Assembly (NCBI GenBank): GCA_964016985.1
Contig: OZ024826.1
Coordinates: 57,845,735-57,909,734, forward strand
Direction: 5' to 3'
Source of the DNA: Anodontia alba
Lineage: Eukaryota > Mollusca > Bivalvia > Lucinida > Lucinidae
Length of the DNA: 64,000 nucleotides
Positions 10,428-21,299 of the stretch are shown here, piece by piece. Position 1 is the first letter of the stretch; the number at the start of each line of letters is the position of its first letter. The notes under the pieces are model-generated. The model was not told the DNA's origin. It saw only the letters and a program-made list of their open reading frames with translations, and searched no databases. The position numbers and the translations under genes were made by a program.

Positions 10428-10749
10428 GCAAAAAGTATATTTGGAAAGTCTGCAAGAAGATGCAGCAGACAACATAAACAGATGACATTTTCAGATGTAG
10501 TTTTTCTTGTTATTTTAAGGGTTAAGTACCCACAGCTTGTTGTCATAAAGAAATAAGACAAACACCAGTACTTTTCAGTTGTAAAATGTTCCTTATCTGA
10601 GCTGTGACATATGCTGGCTGACCTAGGTCTGCACTTGGCATTTAATATAATTTAGTTTTTTGTTGCCCGGATAATTTATTTAATTTACTGTCTCAAGTCC
10701 ATTATTGAGCCAAGATCAGGAAAAGGTACCTTTAAACATAGGATATTTA

Positions 10750-10905
10750 ACCCTTAAAACGTTAATCACCACTGCAGCAGATGACATTTTGATTTTTATT
10801 TTTGTATTTTCAAGACAATAAGGCCTGACATTTCATGTGAATCATCTGCCATATTTTCTCCAAAATATAATAATAATAGAAAATTTGAAATGTTATATGC
10901 TGTAG
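10750..10905. repeat. Family D MITE, degenerate
   Basis: AACCCTTAAAACGTTAATC, CTGCAGCAGATGACATTTTG and GGCCTGACATTTCATGTGAA fit the left two thirds of family D. Confidence 0.5.
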
Positions 10906-11830
10906 TTGTGTCTGGGACCTTAACCCACTTAAGACTAGCATCCCATAAAAGTGACCGTTAAAGACCCAGATCAGATATGCAGAATGGATTGAGGATTAAC
11001 TGGAACCGTTAAATCCGGGAGAAAATTCTTTCAGGACCATCACAAAGTAGGCCTTATCTCCCTGAGACACCCTGGCCTTGGTCTGTGCTAGTTATAAATA
11101 CTATAATCACTGAGCAGCAAAGAAATACTGTGTTGCATATCCAAAACTGCCTTGATTCAGATCAGCGTGCACAGAGGCACATAGCTGACCACATAGGTTG
11201 GATAAAGTGAATGAAGTGTTATGTTTTTTTTTTAAAGATTTTTTTGTTTTCTTCATGAAAAGATATCGTGTACTTATTTATTAGAATTTTTCCAGTGAAT
11301 GCCCATAAATGGGCTGGATGCTGGATTTCATGAGAGGGATTCAATGTGGATAGTTTTAGGCAAAAAATTACATAATCATCTAAATTTATTTTACAAATTT
11401 TCCTGAGGAAACAACATTAGCCTGACTGAGCATTAGTGCTCCACTCTTCCCTCTTGAGTTTCCAGGTACAATTCCCACTAGAGTTGGAATTCAGCTCATG
11501 ACTGTATGGTGCTCCTTTATTATCTCGATGTGACAAATACTCTGTTGAAAGATTCAGCCAACTCACATTATCTCAAACTCAAAAGGACGGGATTTTTTGG
11601 TTTGAGATAAAAGAAGTTGAAATGCAAGGACCATACAGCAAACTAAACCATTATTGCCCTTTATTTAGTTTGACCTAAGCAGTAGTTTGAGTTATCAGTG
11701 TTTGAGATAATGAGAGTAAACTGCATGTAAAACACCGTGTCATCTTTCCCTTGAAAAATCATTCTGGTCTGGCAGGGCATTTGACTATCCCCCTTTGGAT
11801 CCCCCTCAGCATAAAATCTATTCTTGTGCA
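10906..11830. other. Mostly featureless; possible old pogo-type remnants
   Basis: TCACATTATCTCAAACTC, GGTTTGAGATAAAAGAAGTT and GTGTTTGAGATAATGAGAG (11560-11715) resemble the inner parts of pogo-type ends such as the one at 13010-13050. I cannot define element ends, and there is no coding signal. Confidence 0.3.
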
Positions 11831-11835
11831 AAATT

Positions 11836-12050
11836 AACCCTATCCTGCTGAACTTGGATATGCCCTGCCTTTGCAAACAGTGTAGATCCAGCTCAGTTGG
11901 CTTCTGCTTCTGAAGAAGCCAACTGATCTGAATCTCCACTGTTTGTCATTAAATATAATACGTATCAACAACCTTGATCAAATTATCTGATTGGTTGAAA
12001 ATTAGAAGTGGGTGTAGCAGCCTAATTTATTCGGAATGGTTAGGGTTAAC
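11836..12050. repeat. Family C2 MITE, reverse orientation
   Basis: TTAACCCTATCCTGCTGAAC at left and AATTTATTCGGAATGGTTAG at right. The core is GTGTAGATCCAGCTCAGTTG with its inverse. Confidence 0.7.
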
Positions 12051-12474
12051 AGGTTACCATAACTTACCACCACACTTATAATTTTATCTGGATCTTTGGC
12101 TGACCATTATTTTATAGGTCCCGCAAGGCTAAGGAGCAGTCTGCATAAAATATGCTGATCCAAGTCTGCATTCTGCACTACAACAGATGTGTGATAATAT
12201 ACTTTTTTGCTGTTTGCAGGCAGCTGAACTGTGAGGTATCTTTTCCTGGCCAATGACTCCTCTTATTTTTTTTGTTCAGTGTCAAAGAGTTGATTATTTT
12301 TCATTCTAAATTAGGCTTACCGAAAGATTTTACTAACTAGAATTCTAGTGAAATGAGTTGAGAGCCTTGGTATGGGATAATCTACCATGTCAGAATACCG
12401 TTAGAACAGCAGTCCCGCATCAGACAATGCATCTGGGCTGCATGCTAGTAAGACCTTTATTTTTACTGGTAAGA

Positions 12475-12682
12475 TAAATGTCCTAAATTTTCATTCCATC
12501 TTTTTTTTGCCTAAATTTTCCTTTTTATGTAGTTGTTTTTAAAAATACTTAGTGGAATGGCAAACAGCATAGAACCTGATCATGACTGCTTCTTCAGTAG
12601 CAGTCTGATCTGGGTCTAGACTGTTTGCATATGCCATTTTGTCGGAAACTTGGGTGTACAAAATTTTAGGACATTTACCGTA
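12475..12682. repeat. Family C4 MITE
   Basis: AAATGTCCTAAATTTTCATT at left is mirrored by AAATTTTAGGACATTTACCG at right. The core is the GCAAACAGCATAGAACCTGA palindrome. Confidence 0.7.
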
Positions 12683-12737
12683 TTATTTGTTTTATTAGCT
12701 CATGTTGATAGACAGTCAGCTGCCACATGCCGTAGTA

Positions 12738-13050
12738 CAGCTGACTCTTGTTGTCTTGGAAGTCCATGTGACTCTCTTATCTGTACCTCGACATGTCAGA
12801 TTTGAAGAACTGAGGACAAAATAATTCAAACAACCACATTTCACCAATGAATATGTAATTTGACTCCTTAAGTTATACTGAAAATATTGTGGAAAAGTGG
12901 AGAAATTGCTCCTTAGGAAGAATTTCTTCACTTTTCCACAATATTTTGTTACCTGTTGCTAGATTTCCATATTAAAACAGGAACCAGATTTTCACTTCGA
13001 GATAAGGGGTTATTCGAGATAAGCGAAGTTGAGATAATGGGAGTCGACTG
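12738..13050. mobile_element. Pogo-type MITE with internal palindrome
   Basis: TA flanks both ends. The left tip CAGCTGACTCTTGTTGTC is an imperfect inverse of the right end, GATAATGGGAGTCGACTG. An internal 19-bp perfect inverted pair (AAAATATTGTGGAAAAGTG) folds at about 12875-12950. Confidence 0.55.
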
Positions 13051-13314
13051 TATCTTCATTTTCCTCTTCACTTTACTATAGAATGGTGAATACGAAGGTG
13101 TTTTTTCTCCATGCATCTAATTATTCAGTGTGATTGGGCCATAGTAGTAAATTATTCATACTTGTTATTTGCAGAAACTAAATGTGCAGCATCATCATGA
13201 GAAAATGTACGTTCTGACATGCCATATGAAGACCTCATATCCATTATGAAAACAAGCCTATTCAAATACATGTATATTGAGAATTTTACCAACAAAAAAT
13301 GAAAAACTTTCAGA

Positions 13315-13402
13315 TGAAACATTCTGGTAGTTTTCATATTTCTGCTCAAAACATAGATTGTGGGTACTTGTTGGAACCGCCTCACTGAGCAGAAGTAAGA
13401 AA
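13315..13402. repeat. Family B MITE fragment
   Basis: TTTCATATTTCTGCTCAAAA and GATTGTGGGTACTTGTTGGA match family B. The right arm is cut to GAGCAGAAGTAAG. Confidence 0.5.
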
Positions 13403-13479
13403 ATTAATTTATACCCCTGTAAACCTCAATTTTACTATATAAAAGTGGGGTTTAAGGGGGTCAATAGGCGTGTTTTCGT

Positions 13480-13650
13480 AATGATGAGCCTGCACATCCA
13501 TGCAGTTTGATAAGTCTTTGCTGTCCACATGAAGAAACTGATCCAAAATGTGCCAAGTGAAGATTCATCAGATTGTGCAAACACACAGACTGATTTGAAT
13601 CTTCACTGGGTGCACGTCTGAAGATAAGTTTTCTGATGTTGCGGCTCAAA
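13480..13650. repeat. Family E dispersed repeat
   Basis: GATGAGCCTGCACATCCATG, AATGTGCCAAGTGAAGATTC and CACGTCTGAAGATAAG match family E in order. Confidence 0.5.
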
Positions 13651-13653
13651 TAA

Positions 13654-13874
13654 TGAATATGGTAAATGTCCTAAAATTTTAAACACTTTCTTCGATACTT
13701 TATTTTTTGGCCTAATTTTTGCTTTTAATGCAGTTGTTTCTTAAAATACTTAGTGGAATGGCAAACAGTGTAGACCCTAATCAGACTGCTCCGTCTGATC
13801 TGGGTCTGCATTTTGCAAATGCCATTTTGTCAGCCACTTTGGTGTATGAAATTTTAGGACATTTACCATAGTGA
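13654..13874. repeat. Family C4 MITE
   Basis: Opens with AATGTCCTAAAATTTTAAAC and closes with AAATTTTAGGACATTTACC. The GCAAACAGTGTAGACCC core is shortened on its right arm. It closely matches the copy at 12475. Confidence 0.7.
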
Positions 13875-14547
13875 ATGCCCTGACCAGATGCATAGTTTTA
13901 CTGCTGGCTTACTGGCTTAAGTTGGATTTTCCCATGACTTGGATCATTTGAGGTTTGCTTTGGGGAAAAATATTTTCCATATGTGAACAGTGAACACGCT
14001 CTGCTGAAACATGGGTACTGTCCAGACTAGGTCTCTACAGTCCTTCTAGATTTCATGCAACAAATAGCAAAGATACAGGGCATTCTGTCTGGAAGTATGG
14101 CTGGCAAGGCGATTTACTATTTTGCATGTAGAAAAATGTGGTGTTTCTTGTGGATGGCCTGGCCACCTAGCTGTAGATGAAAGGGGTATCCTCTGTGAGG
14201 CACTTCTAATGAGTACCACATGATTTCTTCTGAGAAATAAGAAAAAAAATGTCGCATCTAGAGTTCTGATCTGTCTAGCCTTTACTGTTCATAAACTGGG
14301 AATAGTGTACATGTACTTGCATTGTTTTTCCCCATAGTGAGCCTCAGTTTGGTTTGAACTTTGGTTTCCTTCTAACATGTTTGTTTAGTTGAAAATACAC
14401 ATCAAGTGTTGTCAAAGGTTCTTTAGTTGCCAAATAAATTTATCAATTACATTATATCTGTCTGTGTTTTCCGAGTAGTTAAATCTTTTTATTTTTCATG
14501 GTGCTAGTTGTTGTTGAGATTTAAAGTTGCAGTCTACAATATTTCAG

Positions 14548-14802
14548 TTGTATGTAGATGGTGCATCAAAATTTGAGCAACTTATATCTGACCAGACAAA
14601 TGATGAACTCGAGTCCTACCATAAGTTAATAGCAGTTATTCCACCAAGGGACCATTCAGACCATCTATTTCTCTGGCCAGATGATGATGATTATGAGTTG
14701 GTGTTTCACATCTCTTTTGACATAATTCAAGTCATACTGAGACAATGGAAGAGTGATAATGAAAGGCTCGGTGCAATGAAGCACTGTACACTAATAAGCT
14801 GA
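14548..14802 (+). CDS. Candidate terminal exon of an unrecognised plus-strand gene
   Basis: A 3' splice site (TCTACAATATTTCAG) is followed by 84 codons and a TGA. The peptide begins LYVDGASKFEQLISDQTN and contains HKLIAVIPPRDHSDHLFLW, a PDDDDYE acidic stretch, and FDIIQVILRQWKSDNERLG near the end. It is acidic, tryptophan-containing and free of low-complexity sequence, unlike the many spurious frames here, so I think it is really coding. I do not recognise the family and found no convincing partner exon upstream. The matching polyadenylation signal is also not evident. It could be the last exon of a gene reaching in from the left, or a pseudogene fragment. Confidence 0.4.
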   Translation: MYVDGASKFEQLISDQTNDELESYHKLIAVIPPRDHSDHLFLWPDDDDYELVFHISFDIIQVILRQWKSDNERLGAMKHCTLIS

Positions 14803-14805
14803 ATT

Positions 14806-14880
14806 CTGTCTCAGCGTGATTCGAACCCGGGACCTTGTGCTCTGAAATGGGAATGCTAACCACTAGCACACCTGGATGCT
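14806..14880 (-). repeat. tRNA-like repeat head or tRNA pseudogene
   Basis: Read on the minus strand it has an A-box-like TGTGCTAGTGGTTAGCA and a B-box-like GGGTTCGAATCA at tRNA-like spacing. The acceptor and T stems do not pair, so this is not a functional tRNA. It is probably the head of a tRNA-derived SINE. Confidence 0.45.
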
Positions 14881-15125
14881 TCTCCTTCTAAAATGGAGTC
14901 TACATGTACTCTAAAAATTAAGAATTTGATCTCATGGGGAGCAAATTCTTCCCTTTTAGAGTGAACCCCTTTTCAGACGGGAGGAAAATCATTTTGATAC
15001 AGATGCCTTCTCTGAACATTTGATATATGGATGCACTTCAAAGATAGAACACAAATTTGAAATCTATTACTTCCCTTCTCAAAGGGAGCCTACTCTAGTA
15101 GAAATGAATTTGATTTCCTGGGAAT
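14880..15125. repeat. Family G dispersed repeat
   Basis: AGAATTTGATCTCATGGGGA, CTTCCCTTTTAGAGTGAACC, CTTCTCAAAGGGAGCCTACT and AATGAATTTGATTTCCTGGG match family G. Two halves appear in opposite orientations. Confidence 0.45.
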
Positions 15126-15131
15126 ATTACT

Positions 15132-15340
15132 ATTAACCCTTGTCATGCAGAATGATTCCACACCCACTCCTAATTTTCAGCCAGTCAGATTGCTTTATCC
15201 GGATTATGCTATAAATTCATATACTTAATGGCAAACAGTGCAGATCCAGATCAGCTGGCTTCTTCAGAAGCCAACAAATCTGGATCTACACTATTTCCAA
15301 AGGCAGGCTATATCCGGGTTCAGCAGAAGAAGGGTTAAAG
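15132..15340. repeat. Family C2 MITE
   Basis: ATTAACCCTTGTCATGCAGA at left and TTCAGCAGAAGAAGGGTTAA at right. CAGCCAGTCAGATTGCTT lies in the left half. The core is the GCAGATCCAGATCAGCTGG palindrome. Confidence 0.75.
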
Positions 15341-15448
15341 GAATTAATTTGCAAAGTCTTCCTTCAGGAAATATGTCCAGGTCATGAGATGCTTTCCCTT
15401 GTTCAGAGTGAGATCATTCACTGCAGCCCCAACCATATATAAATTTGT

Positions 15449-15646
15449 GTACCATTATCCTAAGTCTTGGTGCAGACAGGCATCAGCAGATAGTGTAAAA
15501 CAAGATCAGATGCCACATTCAGCAGCACCTGATCAAGTTCTACATTTTTAGACACAAGGACAGGTGATCAAATGGACTTGTTCAAATTTCAGGAAAAGCA
15601 GTATGGCAAGACTTCAGGTGTCTCAATATTTAAGGTAAATAAACTG
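15449..15646. repeat. Family C1 MITE, diverged
   Basis: CCATTATCCTAAGTCTTGG at left, TCTCAATATTTAAGGTAAAT at right, and a degraded GATCAGATGCCACATTC core. Confidence 0.5.
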
Positions 15647-15711
15647 CCTTCTGAAGTCTAATAAAAGACTGTTATCAGCAAGTGTCCCCCAACGTCATGG
15701 CTTTGTTAGTA

Positions 15712-16955
15712 AAGGGTTGTGAGTTTTAAATCCGTATAATAGGAGGATAACCCCAAAACCACACGCACATCTTCAGAATATAAAGAACAAATATGCATAG
15801 TTTCAGAATGATCCTTAGAAAACTCTAGGAGGAATTGCGCCCACAACGTATCTACTCTAATACTGATCGGACCGGGAAAAAAGTAAGTAAAAAAAGTTGA
15901 TAAAAAAAAATGGGAGGATAATCCTAAAACTGCCTGCACATCTTCAGACCTTGTAAAACAAGTATGTATAGTTTAAAAATGATCGGTGAAAAACTGTAGG
16001 ATGTCTTGCGCCCACAAGGTATCTATTCAAATACTAATTGAACCTGAAAAACATTGAAAAATTGGACAAATTTGATAAAAAATAATGGGCGGATAGCCCC
16101 AAAAGCATATGCACATCTACAGACCATGACAAAAACCCCTGCAAAGTTTCAAAAAGTTTGGTGTAAAACTGTAAGAGGAGTTGTGCCCACTAGCTACCCA
16201 CGTCATCGTGTCACACCTAATAAAAACTAAGTTGAAAAAGTGCAAAAAGTTGAAACAAGAAGAAGGCCTAATGGCATTATGGACAGGTTTTTCAAAAAAG
16301 GTTAACCAAAAGGTAATCCTCTGACGATGCCCAATGCCCGCCGGTCTGACTGGACACTGCTATTTCAAAGGAGGGGGATTTTTTAAAAACCGGTCCAAAA
16401 CGATAATGACAGAATAATCCCAAAACCAAATCCACATCTTCAGACCTGTAGAACAAGTATGCATAGTTTCCAAATGATCAGTGGAAAAGTCTAAGAGGAG
16501 TTACACCCACAAGATCTCTATTCTAATACTAATCGGACCTGGAAAAAACTAAGTCGCGAAATTGGAAAAAGTTGATAAAAAATAATAGGAGGATAACCCC
16601 AAAACCACATGCACATCTTCAGACTATGTAGAACAAGTATGCAAAGTTTCAAATGATCGGTGGAAAATCCAAGGAGGACTTGCACCCATAAGGTATCTAT
16701 TCTAATGGTAATCAGACCTTGAAAAATTTAAGCTGAAAAAGTGGAAAAAGTTGATAAAACAATAATGGGAGGATAACCCCAAAACCATATGCACATCTTT
16801 AGACCATGACAAAAAAGCCTGCAAATTTTCAAAAAGATCAGTTAAAAACTCTAAAAGTTGTGACCACAAGCTACCCATCTCATTGTGTCTACAGATGATG
16901 GACAGATGAACAAACCCATTTTAACAGTCCCCTTCGACTTAGTCGGGGGACAAAA
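15712..16955 (+). mobile_element. Pearl-like (Helitron-type) tandem array
   Basis: Six or so diverged tandem units, most of about 170-190 bp. Each carries GGATAACCCCAAAACCA, GCACATCTTCAGACC, a GCATAGTTTC-type segment, GGAGTTGCGCCCACAAG and GGAAAAAGTTGATAAAA. The array ends in GATGGACAGATGAAC. A tandem core followed by a GGAC-type simple repeat is the layout described for bivalve pearl elements. No ORF is present. The units share wording with the array at 44100-44900, so both belong to one superfamily. Confidence 0.7.
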
Positions 16956-17064
16956 ATTGCAAGCTAAATGGCATGCAATGCAGACCCTGACCAAAACTGC
17001 ATCTGGGTTAACATGGTTTGCTCTGGAATGCCTATCCGCATATTTAGGGCAGGTACAGTTTTGC

Positions 17065-17283
17065 TTTTTGCTCTGCATGCTGTGTAAAAAAATAATCAGC
17101 AGACAACATTTTAGTTTTCTGAGAAAACAGGCTTTGACATTTCATGCAAATTGTCTCTAGACAATTTGCATGAAATGTCAAAGCCTCTAGACAATTTGCA
17201 TGAAATGTCAAAGCCTATTTTCTGGGAAAAAGAAGAAACACTGTCAATTTTTGTCTGCTGAATTAGCCTAGAGTGGTTTTGTT
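17065..17283. repeat. Family D MITE with triplicated arm
   Basis: AATCAGCAGACAACATTTTA at left and TGTCTGCTGAATTAGCC at right. CTTTGACATTTCATGCAAAT is followed by two tandem inverted copies of ACAATTTGCATGAAATGTC. Confidence 0.75.
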
Positions 17284-17480
17284 TGTGTTGAGGTTTTAAG
17301 GCCCAGACAACCCAATGGGGTCATGTGGAGCGCAGCAGTTTCCCTAATCATACTTTTTACTAGGCAGGCTTAGTCTGCTAAGTGGTTAACCAGTATTGTG
17401 CACATTCTTTCACCAGACAGGGTCGAACCCGCAACCTCCTAATCACCAGTCGGACGCGCAATCTTATCTTTGCGGTGTCC
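17279..17480 (-). mobile_element. tRNA-derived SINE, internally deleted
   Basis: Minus-strand SINE. The 3' end TTGTTTGTGTTGAGGTTTTA is at the left. The tRNA-like head, with GGGTCGAACCCGC as an inverted B box, is at the right. The middle (GACAACTGCCC through CTCCACG in full copies) is missing. Confidence 0.7.
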
Positions 17481-17739
17481 TCAAACTCTGATAATTATGT
17501 AAATGACTAAACAAAAAAGGCCCTGATCAGAATGTGCTGATACTGTTTGCATATTCAAAGTACATCAAGACAATCAATTGTTTACTCTTTCTTTGGAACT
17601 ACTAAACCCAAAAAATCAAATCAGTTTTAACTGACACATAAATCTCTATCAAAAAGTAACGTAGAAAATATGAAATGTGCCATTTAAAATATAAACCCTA
17701 ACAAATGAAAGACACAGAAAGCCAGGATCAACATGCACA

Positions 17740-17990
17740 AGAGAGATATCCACAATTAATACTTTTTCTTATTTCTCCACAAAAACAATATTGTGGCTCC
17801 TCAATGAAAGCACCTACATAAGACAATGGCAATGAGTACCCACATCATAGGCTTTCATATGTTGCGAGTACTCATTAGAAGTGTCTCAGCGAGGCATTTC
17901 TAACAAGTATCCATAACATATTTTCCTGGAGAAATAAGAAGAATATCAACACTTCTTTGTCACAAAAATCTGGATCTACCGGTATACGAT
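17740..17990. repeat. Family B MITE with extra half
   Basis: TTCTTATTTCTCCACAAAAA occurs at left and TTCCTGGAGAAATAAGAAG at right. Two CATTAGAAGTG/AATGAGTACCCAC core pieces lie between, one of them duplicated. Confidence 0.6.
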
Positions 17991-18374
17991 TTGCTCAGGC
18001 CTGTCTGACCGAATACTAAAGGTGAATACAATAATATAATAATAACAGATTATGTATTCCATAAACTGAGTAACAAATAAATTGTGTATAAAACAGCTGA
18101 AAAAAGCACATTATTTCAGATATCAGAATCTAAATGGCACATTTACATATACATAAAAGAAGCATAAATAGATTCTAAAAGGGATGACCCTTGAGAGCAA
18201 TGAACACACACACAAAACTGAAAACAGCAGAAGTATCAAGTTTTCTATTTGAAACGCTATGAGATGTAACATGAGAAAATGTACCTTATGACATGAACCC
18301 AGCAAAGACTCATTTCCGTCTGTAAAGATGCACATGCTGATCTGAACCTTTGCTGTTTGCATATGACATAAAGA

Positions 18375-18666
18375 TTTGTTTGTGTTGAGGTTTTACGGCC
18401 CAGTCAATCCAATGGGGTCATGTCGAGCGTGGTCAGTTTACCTAACCACACGTTTACTGGGCAGGCTAAGCAGTTAACCAGTATTGTGCACATTCTTTCG
18501 CCAGAAACTGACAACTGCCTTTCTTGAATCAGCGGAAGGGAGAGAATGACCATAGAAAATATTTCATGATCAATCTCCACGAAAAAATGTTGCCGACCTC
18601 GGTGGGGGTTGAACTCGCGTCTCCAGTTGGACGGCGCATCCAACTGAGCCACTGAGGCCGGCTATA
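18375..18666 (-). mobile_element. tRNA-derived SINE with target duplication
   Basis: Minus-strand SINE of 292 bp. The right end carries the tRNA-like head: an inverted A box AACTGAGCCACTGAGGCC and B box GGGGGTTGAACTCGC. The body has CTGACAACTGCC and TTCATGATCAATCTCCACG. ACATAAAGA flanks it at 18366-18374 and 18667-18675, a 9-bp target-site duplication. Confidence 0.85.
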
Positions 18667-18784
18667 ACATAAAGACTTTTTTCCGATGCATATGGCACAA
18701 AACAAATTTCCCTGTGATATGGTTCACTGCAATCATAGCTCTAGGTAAGAGAGTATCTGGATGAATGGGCCACCTCATGACAAA

Positions 18785-18985
18785 ACAAACAAAATGGCAT
18801 GTGCGCCCAGCAAAGACTCAGATCAGCCTTTGCATCTGCCCAGTCTGATCAGTCTTTGCTTTACGCATGAAGAAAGCTTGGGTCCTTAGCTACCCACTGA
18901 GTGCACAGAGAAGACTCAGTCAGACTGATCTGAGGCTTTGCTGGGGGCACAGTCAATTTTGTTGAGTTTTTTGTCATAGGCCGGC
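18785..18985. repeat. Family E dispersed repeat
   Basis: GCAAAGACTCAGATCAGCC, GCCCAGTCTGATCAGTC, GAAGACTCAGTCAGACTGAT and GGCCGGCTCAAAT are family E segments. Confidence 0.55.
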
Positions 18986-18989
18986 TCAA

Positions 18990-19100
18990 ATATTTTCTTA
19001 TTTCTTCATGAAAACATATGTAATGGGTACTCATTAGTAGTGCCTTGGGAAGGCATTTCTAAGAGTACCCAAAATGTAGGTTTTCAAAAAGAAAAAAAAA
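18990..19100. repeat. Family B MITE core
   Basis: TTTTCTTATTTCTTCATGAA and GGGTACTCATTAGTAGTGCC are followed by the mirrored right arm AAGAGTACCCAAAATGTAGG. Confidence 0.55.
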
Positions 19101-19375
19101 AATGTCCTTACTTTTAAAAACATAATAAAACAACGAAAACAACTCTTTATCTAGTGCTATATGCAGCAGCAGCAACATATGTGAACCAATCTAGAGGTCT
19201 GTATTTGCCCACAATTGCACAGTTTAGTCAAAATCTTCACTTTTTTCCACCAGATACTTTGAAGCAACTGAAGATTCTGTAAACAAATGGGAAAGATCTG
19301 ATCAGACTGTGTGTATGTTCAGGCTGATCTAACCATTCACTTTTGGCATGTGTCACGGTGAACAGATAAACCTCC

Positions 19376-19560
19376 AAAACTCTGTGTTGTAAGTATTTGC
19401 CTACCTTTTCAAATGGTGCTACTCTTACAGTAAGACTAGTCCTGTTTGAGAACAGTTAATCTACTGGTAAAGCCAATTATTTTTGCTAAAAAAGCCTCCC
19501 CTGGAAAGTGAGGTAAATATTTTCAACGAGAGTATCCTCCCATTTTTGGTGGAGCCACAT
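19376..19560. repeat. Family G dispersed repeat
   Basis: GCCTACCTTTTCAAATGGTG, AAAGCCTCCCCTGGAAAGTG and GAGAGTATCCTCCCATTTTT match other family G copies. A family E fragment precedes it at about 19285-19375. Confidence 0.4.
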
Positions 19561-19766
19561 ATATTAAGTATGAACCATTTTGAAATGGCTCATTTAATGT
19601 TAATAAAAACAGTTGTTAAAAAAAACAAAAAACATCCTTTTGTGACAAGCTGTCAAAAACACTTAAAATAAGTTAATCCAACATAACTGCACCAAAACTG
19701 CACTACAAAGTAAATTATTCCCAGTATACAGAAACTGAGCTGGTCTAATCATAAATAAAAATGTAT

Positions 19767-20178
19767 AATACCCCGCCATTATCATGTCATGGGCAGATAA
19801 CTCTGTCAAACACTGACAAAACTTGCCCGTTAGCAATCCCAAACCAGATCTCCTTAATATCAATGCCTGTACCAAGTTTGGTTAAAATCCCTTGACATTT
19901 ACACAAGTGATCATCCAAAAATGAAAATATGGGCGTATCTCAGGCAGATAACTCCGTCAAATTTTGATGAAATTTGCCCATTAGCAGTCCCAAACCATAT
20001 CTCCTGAATATCAATGCACATACAAAGTTTGGTGAAGATCAATTGCTGTTTACTCAAGTTATCATCCGGAAACGAAATACGGATGAATGGACAGACGTTT
20101 GACTGACAGATGGATGGACGGACAGACACATGGACATTCAATGTGAAACCATAATAGCCTGCCACTATTGCGGGGTAT
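19767..20178. mobile_element. Pearl-like element with two core repeats
   Basis: The left end ATACCCCGCCATTATCATG is mirrored by the right end CTGCCACTATTGCGGGGTAT. Two tandem cores start GGGCAGATAACTCTGTCAAA and GGCAGATAACTCCGTCAAAT. The right part has a GGACGGACAGAC simple repeat. The same ends recur on the composite at 35947-37822. Confidence 0.65.
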
Positions 20179-20179
20179 A

Positions 20180-21040
20180 AAAAGAAACCTAGTTTCTTTC
20201 TTTTACAGATCCTGAAGCTATTAAAATAGAAACAACATATAAATGAAACAAAACGAAAAAAAAAAAAAAAAGAATATAAAGAATGATAATGTTAATAGCA
20301 ATAAATGCCATCATGTCACATGGTAACTTTCAGATCTTTCCAATCAATTTAACATTATCAAATTGTTTTGCTTCCTTTCTGAAACCGATTCTTGTGAATA
20401 CATTCCAGAAATTGCTCCCTCTGGCAGCAAATTCTTTCCTGTGAATAGAAACTCTCAGAAGGGGCTTGGTGTGCAGGCAAGCAAACAGACATTCACAAAA
20501 GTTGTCATCCTTGTAAAACTGACAGAAAATCTATCAGATATACACAGTCCCTTTAAAAGAGGCTTTATCCTTTCATAAGCTTGAGGAGGCATATTATCAT
20601 CATTCTGCAATTTTTGGAACAAATACAGAAATAATACAGGAATAAATTTCATTTTCGTAGATTTTAATGTGTAAATGCTGGCAAATCACTCACAAACTTC
20701 ATGCTTTATTCAGTTTGTGGAGTTCCACTGTCATTACACATAGATACAATCCACAAAAATGTAATTTGTTTCTTAAAATTCCAACTAGGTCTTATTTACG
20801 GTAAAAATATGGGTAAAATATATCATTTTAGAAATCTGTGTGAAAAAAATAATTCCCAAATTCCTGGTCACTGGATTTATCAAAGTATGAATACCATTTT
20901 CAAATTGCTCTTGGCCAACAAATTGTGCTAAAATAATTGTAAGCCTGCTGAGTTGGAAACATAAGCAAATGCAAACCAAATGCAATCTAAACAAATATGT
21001 ACTGATGCTAGCAGGTAAGATGGTATCAAGAGAAATGCAT
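20180..21040. other. Non-coding; contains one dispersed repeat
   Basis: GGAATAAATTTCATTTTCGT, TGTGTAAATGCTGGCAAATC and TTTATTCAGTTTGTGGAG (20630-20730) are repeated in diverged form at 46645-46740. GCAGCAAATTCTTTCCTGTG (20425) resembles another repeat piece. The two opposing ORFs here do not look like real proteins. Confidence 0.4.
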
Positions 21041-21042
21041 GT

Positions 21043-21160
21043 ATATATTTACTTTTTATTTCCACAGACATACATTATGGGAACTAGTTAGCCTTTGTAA
21101 GTCAATTATAATTAGTACCACACCATATATCTTGTAGAGAAATAATTAAAAATGCCCATA
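21043..21160. repeat. Family B MITE, diverged
   Basis: TTTACTTTTTATTTCCACAG, AATTAGTACCACACCATAT and TAGAGAAATAATTAAAAAT outline the family B arms. Confidence 0.4.
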
Positions 21161-21299
21161 CTTTTTGGTCAAAAAGCACCTTATTAAGTATGAGCTATGA
21201 CTGAATACTTATTTGATAGCTTTAGTTAAGAGGGGTATCCAGATATAGTTATTTTTTTCTATTTCTCCACAAGAAAACATAAGTGCATAACAATTCTGG

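Noticed and set aside
14806..14880. Functional tRNA gene
   Set aside because: The A and B boxes are tRNA-like but acceptor and T stems do not pair, and similar heads occur at the ends of SINEs here.
20363..20652. Overlapping opposed ORFs of 65-71 codons
   Set aside because: No splice-bounded structure and no recognisable protein; part of the stretch resembles dispersed repeats.
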